The position numbers and the translations under genes are program-made. The notes under the pieces are model-generated. The model searched no databases. It was not told where the DNA came from and was given only the letters and a program-made list of their open reading frames with translations. A DNA stretch of 64,000 nucleotides from positions 124,001 to 188,000 of the forward strand of contig NZ_OBDR01000003.1 of NCBI RefSeq assembly GCF_900215215.1. Reading direction: 5' to 3'. This stretch comes from Methanohalophilus euhalobius. GTDB taxonomy: Archaea > Halobacteriota > Methanosarcinia > Methanosarcinales > Methanosarcinaceae. Below are positions 43,180 to 52,534 of the stretch, in pieces; position 1 is the stretch's first letter, and every line of letters starts with the position of its first letter.

Positions 43180-43782
43180 TTACTCCAATTTGGCATGGCG
43201 GGATTTAAGATCCGCTTCTGAGGCACCTGTGATAAAGATTAATTCTGCAACAAGGGCATCAAGGAAGACAAGGGAAGATATTTCAAAGGAAGTGCCCAGG
43301 GGTGTGAGGTGGGAATATTCCCCTCTCATGTGTCTTTCAAGATAGCCGCCTGCATCTTCCTTGCTGCGTCCATGTATTTCCAGGGTTGTATCTGATATAT
43401 GGCCAAGTGTGGAATCCTTATTGGAAGTTACTGTTATCAGGGTTGCTCCGATATCCTTTGCAATTCTTCCCAGGTCTGATACTGAGCGTGTTTCTCCTGA
43501 TCCGGAAATGGCAATAACTACATCGTTTTTGTGTACTGCAGGGGTTGTAGATTCTCCTACGACAAAACTTTTAAATCCCAGGTGCATGAGGCGCATGGCA
43601 AAAGCTTTCCCAACAAGGCCTGACCTTCCAGCTCCTGTTATAAATATGGAATCTGCATTCATTATGTACTCAATGGTTTTCTTGATACTTTCCTTGTCAA
43701 GCCTCTGTGCTATGTCCTTTATGTGATCAGCCATCAATTCCATGGATAATGTGAGGTGTTCACATTCATTACAGGTATTCAT
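43180..43782 (-). CDS. hxlB: 6-phospho-3-hexuloisomerase
   Basis: 200 residues, one SIS domain: SIFITGAGRSGLVGKAFAMRLMHLGFKSFVVGESTTPAVHKNDVVIAISGSGETRSV. It interconverts fructose 6-phosphate and hexulose 6-phosphate; in archaea the ribulose-monophosphate route run in reverse supplies pentoses. No hxlA is adjacent. GGAGAA about nine bases before the ATG supports this start. Confidence 0.9.
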   Translation of the reverse strand: MNTCNECEHLTLSMELMADHIKDIAQRLDKESIKKTIEYIMNADSIFITGAGRSGLVGKAFAMRLMHLGFKSFVVGESTTPAVHKNDVVIAISGSGETRSVSDLGRIAKDIGATLITVTSNKDSTLGHISDTTLEIHGRSKEDAGGYLERHMRGEYSHLTPLGTSFEISSLVFLDALVAELIFITGASEADLKSRHAKLE

Positions 43783-43787
43783 TCTCT

Positions 43788-44297
43788 TTATTTCTCCTGT
43801 TTTTCTTTACTGCTATCCTTGTAATTTATGTTTTTTACTTTCCAGTCATCAATTTCTTTGAGATGCTCGGTTAATCGGGTGATGTCTGAATCATCCCCAT
43901 TCCAGTATATATCTATTTTTACATCTCTCTGCTGCAATTTTCTGACTATGTGTTCTGCAAAAAAGAAAAGGGCCTTTTTGTTATAGAAGGGTATGTGGAA
44001 TGTAGCCCTGTAACCACTTTCACATTTAGCGTAGGATACCAATACATATCCATGGCTTTCATATTCTGTTATTTTCTCAAAAGGACAAACAATTTCCACT
44101 TCATGGACAGCGGATTTATCAATCCGGGAAATAGATATAAGAATTCTCCCAACAACGACTTCAGGAGTCTGCCTGCCAAACCACACAGATATTTTTCCAT
44201 AGGTACAAATGACATTGACGTCGTCTCTCCCCATTTCATAAGATGAAAGGGACTGGTTGCTGGTATTTTCCTTAATGTCTCTTTCTATGGATTCCAT
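43788..44297 (-). CDS. hypothetical protein
   Basis: 169 residues, soluble, beta-rich in the first half (VNVICTYGKISVWFGRQTPEVVVGRILISISRID) and helical near residues 100-125 (YNKKALFFFAEHIVRKLQQ). Ends with a charged tail. No family was recognised. It is five bases upstream of hxlB and 14 downstream of the DUF2073 gene, so it belongs to the operon Era-like GTPase, DUF2073, this gene, hxlB, aminotransferase. Confidence 0.7.
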   Translation of the reverse strand: MESIERDIKENTSNQSLSSYEMGRDDVNVICTYGKISVWFGRQTPEVVVGRILISISRIDKSAVHEVEIVCPFEKITEYESHGYVLVSYAKCESGYRATFHIPFYNKKALFFFAEHIVRKLQQRDVKIDIYWNGDDSDITRLTEHLKEIDDWKVKNINYKDSSKEKQEK

Positions 44298-44311
44298 AGG
44301 TTAAACAACAC

Positions 44312-44671
44312 TTATCTGTTTGAGGATACCAATGCTGTAATCATATCCCTGTCTTTTTTGAGGGTCTTAAGCTGATCTGCCGGGCCTATAAGGGTCAGTC
44401 TGCCTTTTGGGCCTTTGTTGAAAAGTTTTCCCAGAAAAGACTTTGTTTCGTGGGCTGGATACGTCTCCATTTCGATACCTGAGAATTCATCAGGTGCTAT
44501 TTGTGTCATTGTCATCTCGATAAGATTGGCTTCTTCCTCAGGACTGAGTCCTCTTTCCAGTACAAGGATTTTACCGTTTTTGACTTCATCAATGATGAAA
44601 CGAACCTTTTCCACAGGGCTCATCCTTGCAAGACGATCCTCTGAAAGTAAATCCATTTGAATACCCTGCAT
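44312..44671 (-). CDS. DUF2073 family protein
   Basis: 119 residues matching DUF2073: MDLLSEDRLARMSPVEKVRFIIDEVKNGKILVLERGLSPEEEANLIEMTM and the C-terminal GRLTLIGPADQLKTLKKDRDMITALV. The family is archaeal and its function unknown. It lies six bases after the Era-like GTPase gene, a pairing I recall as common in euryarchaea, so a joint role in ribosome or RNA metabolism is a reasonable inference. Confidence 0.88.
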   Translation of the reverse strand: MQGIQMDLLSEDRLARMSPVEKVRFIIDEVKNGKILVLERGLSPEEEANLIEMTMTQIAPDEFSGIEMETYPAHETKSFLGKLFNKGPKGRLTLIGPADQLKTLKKDRDMITALVSSNR

Positions 44672-44677
44672 TTCAAA

Positions 44678-45313
44678 TCACCCAAATCTCTTTGCAATTT
44701 CCTCATAAAGAGTATCAATGTTCTTTCCTTCAAGGGCAGATATGGCAACGAGTGGATGCTGGGGGAATGCTTCCCTTATTGTTGAAGGTGATGAATCTTC
44801 ACGATCGATCTTGTTGGCAGCGATTAAGAGCGGAAGGCCGCGAGCTTCCATATTTCCTATGACCGTGACATTTACCTGTGTAAACGGATCCTCGGTTGCA
44901 TCCATTACAAGGATTATACCGTCAAGATTTTCCAGCCATTTGACCGCTTCAATTACTCCTTCGGTGGCTTCCTTTGCTCTGCGTTTAGATTCTGCTTCAC
45001 TCATCCCCTGCTCCATGAATTCATGGAAATCTATCTTTGTGGCAAGCCCGGGTGTATCTATAATATCAAGTGATAGTGAATTACCATTGCCTTTGATCGT
45101 TACTCCTTCTCTTCTCCTGGCACGGCGTGTCTCATGTGCTACATTGGATACCGACCCCATAGCATCTCCTGTCCAGTCACGTAGTATGCGGTTTGCAAGG
45201 GTGGTCTTCCCTGCATTTGGGGGTCCATAAATGCCGATCCTTGCACTTTTTTTATTGAGCAGTTTCTTCAGGAGATCTGTGAAGTTTCTTTTTAATGATC
45301 TTATTACTCCCAT
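44678..45313 (-). CDS. Era-like GTP-binding protein
   Basis: 211 residues: a short basic N-terminus, then a G domain with G1 GPPNAGKTTLANR near residue 30, G3 DTPGLATKIDF near 85 and G4 NKIDR near 165. There is no KH domain, unlike bacterial Era. It heads the operon with DUF2073. The function is unknown; most such GTPases assist ribosome assembly. Confidence 0.88.
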   Translation of the reverse strand: MGVIRSLKRNFTDLLKKLLNKKSARIGIYGPPNAGKTTLANRILRDWTGDAMGSVSNVAHETRRARRREGVTIKGNGNSLSLDIIDTPGLATKIDFHEFMEQGMSEAESKRRAKEATEGVIEAVKWLENLDGIILVMDATEDPFTQVNVTVIGNMEARGLPLLIAANKIDREDSSPSTIREAFPQHPLVAISALEGKNIDTLYEEIAKRFG

Positions 45314-45395
45314 CTATTTCCTCCATTTATAATGTGGGAATTGTCCTCGTGATTTCTGATATTATCATTATATAAATAAGCGTCTGTTTTTTAAT

Positions 45396-46409
45396 TCAGG
45401 CACTTTCCTCTGTAGTGGCGATGGACATATTTATAGCAGTCTCAGCAATATTTGTCCCGTATTCTGCTGTCCTCTCTATACTATCGGCCACGGTCCCCAG
45501 TCCGACTACAGTCCCTACGTCTTTTAGTTTCATAAAGGATGCATTGAGTTTGTCAACATCGGTTTTTATGTGCTGTATGTTCTCAATGGTTTTATTCGCC
45601 AGTTTCACATCACAACCATAGAGGGCATCAATTGCCTTTTCCACAGTGTTGCGTGCCTCCTCACTCGCCTTTTCGATAGGCTCCATTATTTCTTCGGGAA
45701 CAGGTCCTTGCAGTTTTCTGGTAACTCCTGCGATTCTGTGGGCATGGTCTGCAATCCTTTCCAGGGAACTTGCAACAAGTCGGAAATCATGATATTCATC
45801 AATAGATGTCTCTGTGGTATCGGCAAGCCGTGTTCCTCTGAACAGAGAGCGGAACTGTTTTGATATGAGTAAAAACAATCTGTCCACTTCATCATCCCTG
45901 AGCATCACATCAAGTGCAAGGTCTTTTTCACCGGTCCTGAGAGACTGGATGGCGTCCTTGTGCATTGAAGTGGAAATAAGGTACATTCTGCGGATACTTT
46001 TTTTGATGGAAACTTCTTCAGGGTTGAGTAGATCCTGTATGAGGACACTTTTGGAGGTTTCCTCGATGATTTCGGGGCCGATTAATTTGTGGCAAATTTC
46101 TCGTATTATTTTTTTTTGCTCGGCAAGTATTCTTGGGGACACAAGTTCGATAAGGTCGTAACCGGCAACATAGGCAGCAATTATGTTACGTATCAGGCCT
46201 TCTCCCTTGTAATTGGTGATTTCCATCTTACGTTTTTTGGGTTTTGTTGTGGTGTCCAGAGTGGCTATATTAAGGGATCCATCAGGTTGGTTTCTGACGG
46301 ATACTCTGGAGCCTGCTTCAACTCCCATTCTCTGTGCCCAGGGTTTAGGGAGAGAAATAATATATGTAGAACCTCCGGTTTGCTGTACTTTTCTTGTTTC
46401 TATATCCAT
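45396..46409 (-). CDS. AbrB-like DNA-binding/PhoU-domain regulator
   Basis: 337 residues. Residues 5-50 form a SpoVT/AbrB swapped-hairpin DNA-binding domain (RKVQQTGGSTYIISLPKPWAQRMGVEAGSRVSVRNQPDGSL). From about 110 on there are two PhoU helical repeats (ALDVMLRDDEVDRLFLLISKQFRSL, VASSLERIADHAHRIAG, ...VADSIERTAEYGTNIAETAINM). Archaeal proteins of this build are thought to control phosphate uptake genes; no pst genes are nearby. The upstream region is rich in TATATA. Confidence 0.88.
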   Translation of the reverse strand: MDIETRKVQQTGGSTYIISLPKPWAQRMGVEAGSRVSVRNQPDGSLNIATLDTTTKPKKRKMEITNYKGEGLIRNIIAAYVAGYDLIELVSPRILAEQKKIIREICHKLIGPEIIEETSKSVLIQDLLNPEEVSIKKSIRRMYLISTSMHKDAIQSLRTGEKDLALDVMLRDDEVDRLFLLISKQFRSLFRGTRLADTTETSIDEYHDFRLVASSLERIADHAHRIAGVTRKLQGPVPEEIMEPIEKASEEARNTVEKAIDALYGCDVKLANKTIENIQHIKTDVDKLNASFMKLKDVGTVVGLGTVADSIERTAEYGTNIAETAINMSIATTEESA

Positions 46410-46488
46410 CCCTCGATTAATTCGTCATCACTATATATGCGTATATAGATGGGTTCCTTGTATATATGTCCATCGTATATAATTTTCA

Positions 46489-47139
46489 TTAAATAGATTC
46501 TCTGTACCCGTATTTTCCAATAAGGGGTACAAAAATAACGCCGCCAAGGTTTTCCTCACTGAAGGTTCCGTCATCAAGTTTGTGGACAAGAATCAGATTT
46601 TGCATGTATTTGCCAACCGGAATCACCATAATTCCGCCAGCTGAAAGTTGCTCTTTGAGGGGTCGAGGGATAGATGGAGCTGCAGAGGTTACGCACATAC
46701 GTTCATATGGAGCCTGTGGAGAATAACCGAGAGTGCCGTCGGCTTCGATGACAGTAACATTGGTGTAACCCGCCTTTTTAAGGTTACTTTCGGCAAATTG
46801 TTTTAAAGAAGGGATTCTTTCCAGGCTGTATATATGGCCCTTTTTGCCCACTATTTCGGCCATAACAGCAGCATTATAACCGGAACCGGTTCCGATTTCA
46901 AGAATCTTCATGCCTTCTTCTATTTTCAGGACATCACACATTATGGCTACCATATGAGGTGCTGAAATCGTTTGCCTGTTCCCTATAGGTAAGGGAGAAT
47001 CAATATATGCAGAGTCTTTAATATCTTTGGAAACAAAAAGGTGTCTGGGAACTTTACCCATAGCTTCAAGCACCTGTTTTCCGATTCCTTCTTCTTTGAT
47101 CTGGTTCACCAGTTCCTTACGTTTCTCTTCATACTCCAA
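46489..47139 (-). CDS. pcm: protein-L-isoaspartate O-methyltransferase
   Basis: 216 residues from a TTG at 47139, or 223 from the ATG at 47160. The TTG start gives the usual family N-terminus and has GGGGAGGGG upstream, while the ATG lacks spacing. SAM motifs are [20 protein letters not shown] near residue 80 and [36 protein letters not shown]. It repairs isoaspartyl residues in aged proteins. It overlaps the end of the zinc-finger gene by 34-55 bases. Confidence 0.9.
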   Translation of the reverse strand: MEYEEKRKELVNQIKEEGIGKQVLEAMGKVPRHLFVSKDIKDSAYIDSPLPIGNRQTISAPHMVAIMCDVLKIEEGMKILEIGTGSGYNAAVMAEIVGKKGHIYSLERIPSLKQFAESNLKKAGYTNVTVIEADGTLGYSPQAPYERMCVTSAAPSIPRPLKEQLSAGGIMVIPVGKYMQNLILVHKLDDGTFSEENLGGVIFVPLIGKYGYRESI

Positions 47140-47759
47140 GCGGTCCTGCCCCCTCCCCATCCTTTCTTATAGGCCACCCTGCCGAAGATTCTTTTTATAT
47201 ATTTGGCCTCTACTTTGTCTCCCCTTTTAAACCTGAATTTTCCTCCACGTATCTTTATTCTTGTGATCCTGAAGCGCTCTCCCCCAGCTTCGTATTCCAG
47301 GCCGACTTCAAAAATTTCTTCTCCGGGTACTCTTTTTGTATGGGGATTAGTATTTCCTATGGATTGTACTGATATTTTGACATCGACTTCATCAATCGCA
47401 CGTGCCCAGATGGTTTCAACATCTGCAATCTTTGCGTATTCTTCACGTTTTGTAGGTGTTTCGATGGAAGTGATCTGTATGGGGTATACATCTTCACCGT
47501 TCTGGTCCTCCACAACCAATTCTTCGTTTGTCGTGATGACCTGTGTCTCTTCAAAAAGTGCATTTGTCTTGAATGATTCATCCCCTCGACTGATTACTAA
47601 TCTTACAGGGATGGTCTTCTCTGTCTCGATCTCTGTGGGATGTACATCACCGCAAACCTGGCACCGGACAAGCATGTTCTGTCCATCCTTCAGTATGTCG
47701 TGCCACACGAATTCCTGTGGTGAGCATGCAGGGCATGTGGTCTCGATCTCTTCACTCAT
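47106..47759 (-). CDS. HVO_0476-family zinc-finger protein
   Basis: 217 residues. Two CxxC pairs (CPAC near 9, CQVC near 34) form an N-terminal zinc ribbon. The rest is beta-rich ([62 protein letters not shown]) and ends in a basic tail. Found across euryarchaea; function unknown, possibly RNA-binding. It is translated just ahead of pcm with an overlap. Confidence 0.85.
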   Translation of the reverse strand: MSEEIETTCPACSPQEFVWHDILKDGQNMLVRCQVCGDVHPTEIETEKTIPVRLVISRGDESFKTNALFEETQVITTNEELVVEDQNGEDVYPIQITSIETPTKREEYAKIADVETIWARAIDEVDVKISVQSIGNTNPHTKRVPGEEIFEVGLEYEAGGERFRITRIKIRGGKFRFKRGDKVEAKYIKRIFGRVAYKKGWGGGRTAWSMKRNVRNW

Positions 47760-47799
47760 AATCGCCAGTTAGGTTTGAGGGTATATATCTAATTGATGC

Positions 47800-48669
47800 T
47801 TATTGGATATTGCCGGCTGCATGTGCGGCTATGAATTCCCTTAGTAGTTTTGTACCGAGCAGGGCTGTCTGTCCACTGTCATAGTCCGGAGCAATTTCCA
47901 TAATATCAAAACCAACTGTGTGGGGGGCAAAAGCATGTATCAGGTCCCTTACCTGCCAGGGATCAAGGCCAAAGGGCTCAGGAGTACCTGTTGCAGGGGC
48001 ATAAGCAGGGTCCAGACAGTCCATATCCAGAGAAAGGTAGAATTGTGAGGTTCCTATTTCTTTCATAACCTTTGTAGCAAGTTTTTTGGCAGAATATTCT
48101 TTCACATATTCCGGTGTGTAATAGGATATGTGATTATCTTTTGCAAAATCCCATTCGCCCCGGGGTCCGCTCCTTGTTCCAATGGATACATACCTGTCGG
48201 TGGCCTCTTCTAATATATGCCGGCTGACGCACGCATGGTTATTTCTCACTCCGCCAAACTCTTCCCGCAGGTCAAAATGGGCATCCAGTGCGATCACTCC
48301 AATGTCATCATCGTCTTTTGTACAGGCTTTAATGGTGGAAAGGGTAAGAGAGTGTTCTCCCCCTATCATAATGGGGATTTTTTCATTTTTTACGATGTCC
48401 CTGGTATCATAGTAAAGGTCCCTGAGGGTTTCATCAACAGAAGAATAAACTTCAAGGTTGCCTGCATCATGGATCGGAATAGATGCAAGGTCAATATCAA
48501 AAAAAGGATTGTAACTTTCAAAATTTTCAGACGCCTGTCTCATAGCATCCGGAGCCCTGCGACTTCCCGGCCTGTAAGAGGAAGTCCCGTCAAAAGGGAC
48601 TCCGAATATAACATATTTTGCGGCCCCGTAATCCCACAGGGCGTCCATCATAAGGGGCTGGTAGAACAT
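47800..48669 (-). CDS. speB: agmatinase (ureohydrolase family)
   Basis: 289 residues with the binuclear Mn ligands: GGEHSLT near residue 102, ALDAHFDLREEFGG near 127, and SLDMDCLDPAYAPATGTPEPFG near 217. It turns agmatine into putrescine and urea for polyamine synthesis. It begins eight bases after the aIF5A gene, which is functionally apt because the hypusine or deoxyhypusine side chain of aIF5A is built from a polyamine. Confidence 0.93.
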   Translation of the reverse strand: MFYQPLMMDALWDYGAAKYVIFGVPFDGTSSYRPGSRRAPDAMRQASENFESYNPFFDIDLASIPIHDAGNLEVYSSVDETLRDLYYDTRDIVKNEKIPIMIGGEHSLTLSTIKACTKDDDDIGVIALDAHFDLREEFGGVRNNHACVSRHILEEATDRYVSIGTRSGPRGEWDFAKDNHISYYTPEYVKEYSAKKLATKVMKEIGTSQFYLSLDMDCLDPAYAPATGTPEPFGLDPWQVRDLIHAFAPHTVGFDIMEIAPDYDSGQTALLGTKLLREFIAAHAAGNIQ

Positions 48670-48677
48670 TTCATTAT

Positions 48678-49061
48678 TTAACGCAGGTCTATCTTCATTT
48701 TACCCATGGCGGTTATGTATGAAATGTCTCCCCCTTCGTTCACCCTATCCTTGTATTCATCGGGGATTTCCATTTCGAAGGTGGAATAGTCTTCCATGTC
48801 CATGAGCTGGGCGATGTTTCCTGTGACGGAAAGTACCTGTGCACTTTTCCTTTCGACAATAGGCACAAAGGTCTTTGAGGAAACGGAGCTTACGATTGAG
48901 CGTTTTTGTCCATCGAATATACCAACTGCGTCAATCCTTGCTTTAGCAGAACCATGTTTTCCGGGTTTGGATTTTGACAGGCCCTTGATAATGCATGGTT
49001 CGTCATCGATAATTACGTACTTGCCTTCCTTGAGTTCCTTTACTTCAACCTGTTGTTTCAT
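48678..49061 (-). CDS. eif5A: translation initiation factor 5A
   Basis: 127 residues. The hypusination loop SKSKPGKHGSAKARIDAVGIFDG lies near residue 30, with the modified Lys in PGKHG. A C-terminal OB fold follows. It helps ribosomes through proline-rich stretches. The archaeal length is normal. First gene of the pair with speB. Confidence 0.96.
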   Translation of the reverse strand: MKQQVEVKELKEGKYVIIDDEPCIIKGLSKSKPGKHGSAKARIDAVGIFDGQKRSIVSSVSSKTFVPIVERKSAQVLSVTGNIAQLMDMEDYSTFEMEIPDEYKDRVNEGGDISYITAMGKMKIDLR

Positions 49062-49135
49062 GTGATTATACTCCTTTGATAAATTATGAGCATCTGATAA
49101 GTCAGGGGTATAATTTTCAGTTCCCGTATATCAAC

Positions 49136-49498
49136 TTAACGAACTGATTCATCGTAATTAATGGCTTTTTCCATTTCCAGTAATTTTTTCTTTAATTCTT
49201 TGCCACCTGCATAGCCACCTATATTATTTTTAGCAACTACTCTGTGGCAGGGTATTATCAGGGGGTAGGGATTTTTGTTAAGTGCCCGGCCGACTGCCCG
49301 ACTTGCTTTGCTTTTTCCAATGTCTTCTGCCAGTTGCCCGTATGTGCGTGTTTGTCCGTAAGGGATTTTGCGGGTGGCTTCCAGGACTTCCCGCTGGAAC
49401 TTTGTAAGATGTGTAAGGTCCGGATCATATTTCAGGAAATCCACATACTCGCCTGCGAGATATTTCATGATGTCGCAACACAGCTGCTGCATATTCAT
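49136..49498 (-). CDS. ogt: methylated-DNA--protein-cysteine methyltransferase
   Basis: 120 residues, a short Ogt/MGMT consisting of little more than the active domain: FQREVLEATRKIPYGQTRTYGQLAEDIGKSKASRAVGRALNKNPYPLIIPCHRVV, with the acceptor Cys in PCHRV. It removes O6-alkyl groups from guanine in a one-time reaction. The start overlaps the metzincin gene stop in an ATGA, an unusual pairing with a secreted protease. Confidence 0.93.
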   Translation of the reverse strand: MNMQQLCCDIMKYLAGEYVDFLKYDPDLTHLTKFQREVLEATRKIPYGQTRTYGQLAEDIGKSKASRAVGRALNKNPYPLIIPCHRVVAKNNIGGYAGGKELKKKLLEMEKAINYDESVR

Positions 49499-50199
49499 TC
49501 TTTGCCTTTAAAAACCTCCTTCTCGATTTGTTTGCGTTGCTTGCGCATTTTTCTCCATCCAATCCCGTGGTATCCTATTATGGTTACGATTACTATTATT
49601 GCACCTATCAGGTAGGGGAAAGTGGATTCTAATAGAAGGGGATTGATGTTATCACGTTGTTCATAGCTGGGATACATGATATCTCCTCTTTCTGTGCTAT
49701 GTCCCAGTCCCAGGGCATGTCCTATTTCGTGCTTGGACACCTCCTGCATATTTGCATCACCATATTGCACCCAGGAAAACCCCTGGTAGTTTCCTGCTTC
49801 AAGCACTATTTCAGCATGCAGGTATTTGTTCCCGACAATGGTGGGTCTACAGTATCCAGCCACTCCTTCACCGGCTCCCTCTACCTTTTCAAGATTCTCC
49901 ACCCAGCGAACATTTATGTCTGCGTCAGGATTATCGATGATTTTGAATTCAGGCTGGTAACTGAGGGCCCCGTTTCCACCTTTTTCCCAGTAATCCAGGG
50001 CAATTTCTACCTGTTCTCTGTAGGTGGGACTGTAGTGTTCAGGTGTATCCTTATCATCTATATATACGGATATGGGGCTGTGGTCCCAGGGTTTGTCTGA
50101 TATTTTTTCAATATCTGCAAGGGAGGTGCTGGTGAAAAATATCATGACGGCAAGTAGTACGAAAAGGATTTTTCTAGCCGGTATTTTCATACCAACCAA
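49495..50199 (-). CDS. secreted, membrane-anchored matrixin-like metalloprotease
   Basis: 234 residues. A signal peptide-like N-terminus (KILFVLLAVMIFFTSTSLA) is followed by a matrixin/M10-type domain with HEIGHALGLGHS near residue 155 (three zinc His and the catalytic Glu) and the downstream DIMYPS Met-turn. One C-terminal transmembrane helix (about 190-210) precedes a basic cytoplasmic tail. It should cleave proteins at the outer face of the membrane. No prodomain cysteine switch is seen. Confidence 0.88.
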   Translation of the reverse strand: MVGMKIPARKILFVLLAVMIFFTSTSLADIEKISDKPWDHSPISVYIDDKDTPEHYSPTYREQVEIALDYWEKGGNGALSYQPEFKIIDNPDADINVRWVENLEKVEGAGEGVAGYCRPTIVGNKYLHAEIVLEAGNYQGFSWVQYGDANMQEVSKHEIGHALGLGHSTERGDIMYPSYEQRDNINPLLLESTFPYLIGAIIVIVTIIGYHGIGWRKMRKQRKQIEKEVFKGKE

Positions 50200-50272
50200 T
50201 AATCCCCCATCAAAAATAAAGATTGCCCGGAATACAATTATATTTTAATAGTAGTAGAATTATTTTCCTCCT

Positions 50273-51040
50273 ATGTTTAAAAAGTCATTAATTATGGTCG
50301 TTGCTCTTCTCATACTTATTTCGTGTGGATGTCTTTCTTCGGAGGAAAGCCAGATCGGGAATTCGACCACAACGGTTGCCAGCGTGATAGATGGGGATAC
50401 TTTCGTGACGGATTCCGGGGAGAAAGTAAGACTAATCGGGATAGATACACCGGAGGTGGATGAACCCTATTATACCAAGGCAAAAGATTATTTGTCCAAC
50501 CGGATCGAAGGTAAACAGGTTTTGCTGGAAGGGGATAGCAGTAACCGGGATACTTATGGCCGTCTCTTGAGATATGTCTGGCTTGACGGTGAACTGGTAA
50601 ACAGGGAGCTTGTGGAAGAAGGTTTGGCTCTGGCCAGGGCCTATGAGCCCGACACGAAGTATCAGCATATTTTTGCTGAAGCCCAGCAACATGCAAGAAC
50701 TGAGAAATTAGGGATTTGGTCCTATTCGAAAAATAACAATACCGCAGTTATTTCTTATCTGGAAGCAGGCAGCCATGTAGGTGAGGTGAACACGGTTGAA
50801 GGTAGGGTGGTATCAACAGCTAAAAATGAAGAGGATGGCATAATCTATCTGAATTTCCATGATCCTTACAAAGGTTACTTCACTGTAATAATATGGCAGG
50901 ACAGCTGGTCAAATTTCCCCCAATCTCCTGATACTTACTATGAAGGTAAGGATGTGCTGGTGACAGGCAAGATCAAGGATTACAAGGGCACACCTGAGAT
51001 TGAGATAAGTGGAGTTTCACAGATTGAAATTGTGGGGTGA
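50273..51040 (+). CDS. secreted lipoprotein nuclease (thermonuclease/SNase) with OB-fold tail
   Basis: 255 residues. N-terminal signal with lipobox-like ISCGC at residue 17. The SNase domain has VIDGDTFVTDSGEKVRLIGIDTPEVDEP near residue 38 (metal Asp, catalytic Arg), then DTYGRLLRYVW with the second Arg. Residues 165-255 are a second OB-fold (VNTVEGRVVSTAKNEEDGIIYLNFHD). It probably degrades extracellular DNA or RNA. It is divergent from the metzincin. Confidence 0.88.
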   Translation: MFKKSLIMVVALLILISCGCLSSEESQIGNSTTTVASVIDGDTFVTDSGEKVRLIGIDTPEVDEPYYTKAKDYLSNRIEGKQVLLEGDSSNRDTYGRLLRYVWLDGELVNRELVEEGLALARAYEPDTKYQHIFAEAQQHARTEKLGIWSYSKNNNTAVISYLEAGSHVGEVNTVEGRVVSTAKNEEDGIIYLNFHDPYKGYFTVIIWQDSWSNFPQSPDTYYEGKDVLVTGKIKDYKGTPEIEISGVSQIEIVG

Positions 51041-51090
51041 ACTTAAAGGAATCTTTGTCACCTCCTGTTGCACAATTGGTTTACCGGTAA

Positions 51091-51115
51091 TAATGTAGCA
51101 TCGTCATTATTTTCC
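51091..51115. terminator. stem-loop after the nuclease gene
   Basis: AATAATG, TAGCATCGT, CATTATT, then TTCC. A second stem GAATGA...TCATTC lies near 51192-51211. No gene is seen in 51041-51293. Confidence 0.35.
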
Positions 51116-51293
51116 TTGATATTTTTTTGAAAACTGAAATGACAATAGCAATCATTGCATACAGCAGTAAAAATCAAATATCCAGAATGGATGAATGACG
51201 GATAAATCATTCCTCCCTTCGTACTGATACAACTAGATCTTCACAAAAATACAGAGACTATCAAACAAATTTGTTATTATATGAATGAATATA

Positions 51294-51590
51294 TCAATCC
51301 GTGCAGATGCACGGATTCTTTCCACAGGTAGGACAACTCTGTGGATATTTTTCGTTGAATACCTCTTCCAGGTCTATCCCGTAGAGATTTGCCAGTGCCC
51401 CAATCCATGCAAAACAGTCAGCCAATTCCTCCCGGATGCTCTCCGGGTCATCCCGCCGGATAGCCTCGGCCAACTCACCCACTTCTTCCACCAGCCAGAG
51501 GGCGGTCGCTGTTTTTCCCCGCCTTTTGTCGTTCTCCAGATAGAGATCGCACATCAATTGCTGGAAGGCTGCTATCTCCATTATTGTCAC
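51294..51590 (-). CDS. MazG-family nucleotide pyrophosphohydrolase
   Basis: 98 residues, a single MazG domain: MEIAAFQQLMCDLYLENDKRRG, WLVEEVGELAEAIRRDDPESIREELADCFAWIGALAN with ExxE and ExxD metal ligands. The tail ends CPTCGKNPCICTD, a short cysteine-rich motif that could hold zinc. Likely hydrolyses a nucleoside triphosphate to the monophosphate. It begins one base after hisF, so it is co-transcribed. Confidence 0.9.
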   Translation of the reverse strand: MTIMEIAAFQQLMCDLYLENDKRRGKTATALWLVEEVGELAEAIRRDDPESIREELADCFAWIGALANLYGIDLEEVFNEKYPQSCPTCGKNPCICTD

Positions 51591-51591
51591 C

Positions 51592-52413
51592 TCAGGGACG
51601 TACAGGCACGTTGTTCTTACGCAGGTGTTTTTTCACATCATCAACCGTATATTCCCCGAAGTGGAAAATGCTGGCAGCCAGTCCTGCATCGGCTTTACCT
51701 TTTACAAACCCTTCCTTCATGTGTTCAGGGCCACCCACACCGCCGGAAGCAATAATCGGGATTTCCAGTTCCTCGGACAGTTTGCGGGTTATCGGCAGGT
51801 CAAAACCATCATAGGTACCATCACGGTCCATGCTGGTTAGCAGGATCTCACCCGCACCCAGTTCTTCCACCTGTTTGGCCCACTGTACAGTATCGATACC
51901 GGTACGTTTGCGTCCGCCATAGATGACAACCTCATACCATACCCGGCTTCCGTCCTCAAGTTCGATGATGGTCTTGTCGGGATTGTTCTCAACGTCTGTA
52001 TTGCGCTTACAATCAATAGCAACAACAATACACTGGGAGCCGAATATGTCCGCACCTTCCCGCACAAGTCCAGGGCTTTTGACCGCGGCGGTGTTGATGG
52101 AGACCTTATCCGCACCCGCACGCAGGATTTCACGGATACGTTGCACCGAACCAATTCCTCCCCCCACTGTCAGGGGAATGAAAACCTCGTTGGCTGTGCG
52201 CTGTATTACATCGATCATGGTATCCCTGCCTTCATGGGATGCCGTGATATCCAGGAAAACCAGTTCGTCAGCGCCCTGTTCATTATAGCGTTTTGCCAGT
52301 TCCACCGGATCACCGGCTTTCCTGAGGTCAAGGAATTCCACACCCTTAACTACGGTCCCGCCGGCTTCATCCAGGGTTACATCAAGACACGGGATGATTC
52401 TTTTTGTGAGCAT
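51592..52413 (-). CDS. hisF: imidazole glycerol phosphate synthase cyclase subunit
   Basis: 273 residues, a TIM barrel with the HisF motifs RIIPCLDV at the start, [10 protein letters not shown] near residue 50, [28 protein letters not shown], and the second phosphate site [31 protein letters not shown]. Catalytic Asp residues are DV and DRDGTYDG. With HisH it closes the imidazole ring of histidine and releases AICAR. Confidence 0.96.
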   Translation of the reverse strand: MLTKRIIPCLDVTLDEAGGTVVKGVEFLDLRKAGDPVELAKRYNEQGADELVFLDITASHEGRDTMIDVIQRTANEVFIPLTVGGGIGSVQRIREILRAGADKVSINTAAVKSPGLVREGADIFGSQCIVVAIDCKRNTDVENNPDKTIIELEDGSRVWYEVVIYGGRKRTGIDTVQWAKQVEELGAGEILLTSMDRDGTYDGFDLPITRKLSEELEIPIIASGGVGGPEHMKEGFVKGKADAGLAASIFHFGEYTVDDVKKHLRKNNVPVRP

Positions 52414-52534
52414 GCAATTGACAATGAACCATTATTGTATTAAATATTGCTGTAGAAATACAGTACCTACTTCGTAAATTACATATACGTACAATAAATA
52501 CATTCTATTGTTGACTAAAAACGGGAGTGGTTGT

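Noticed and set aside
46430-46488. TATATA repeats as a short tandem array
   Set aside because: The copies are irregular and are better explained as the AT-rich promoter of the PhoU-domain gene.
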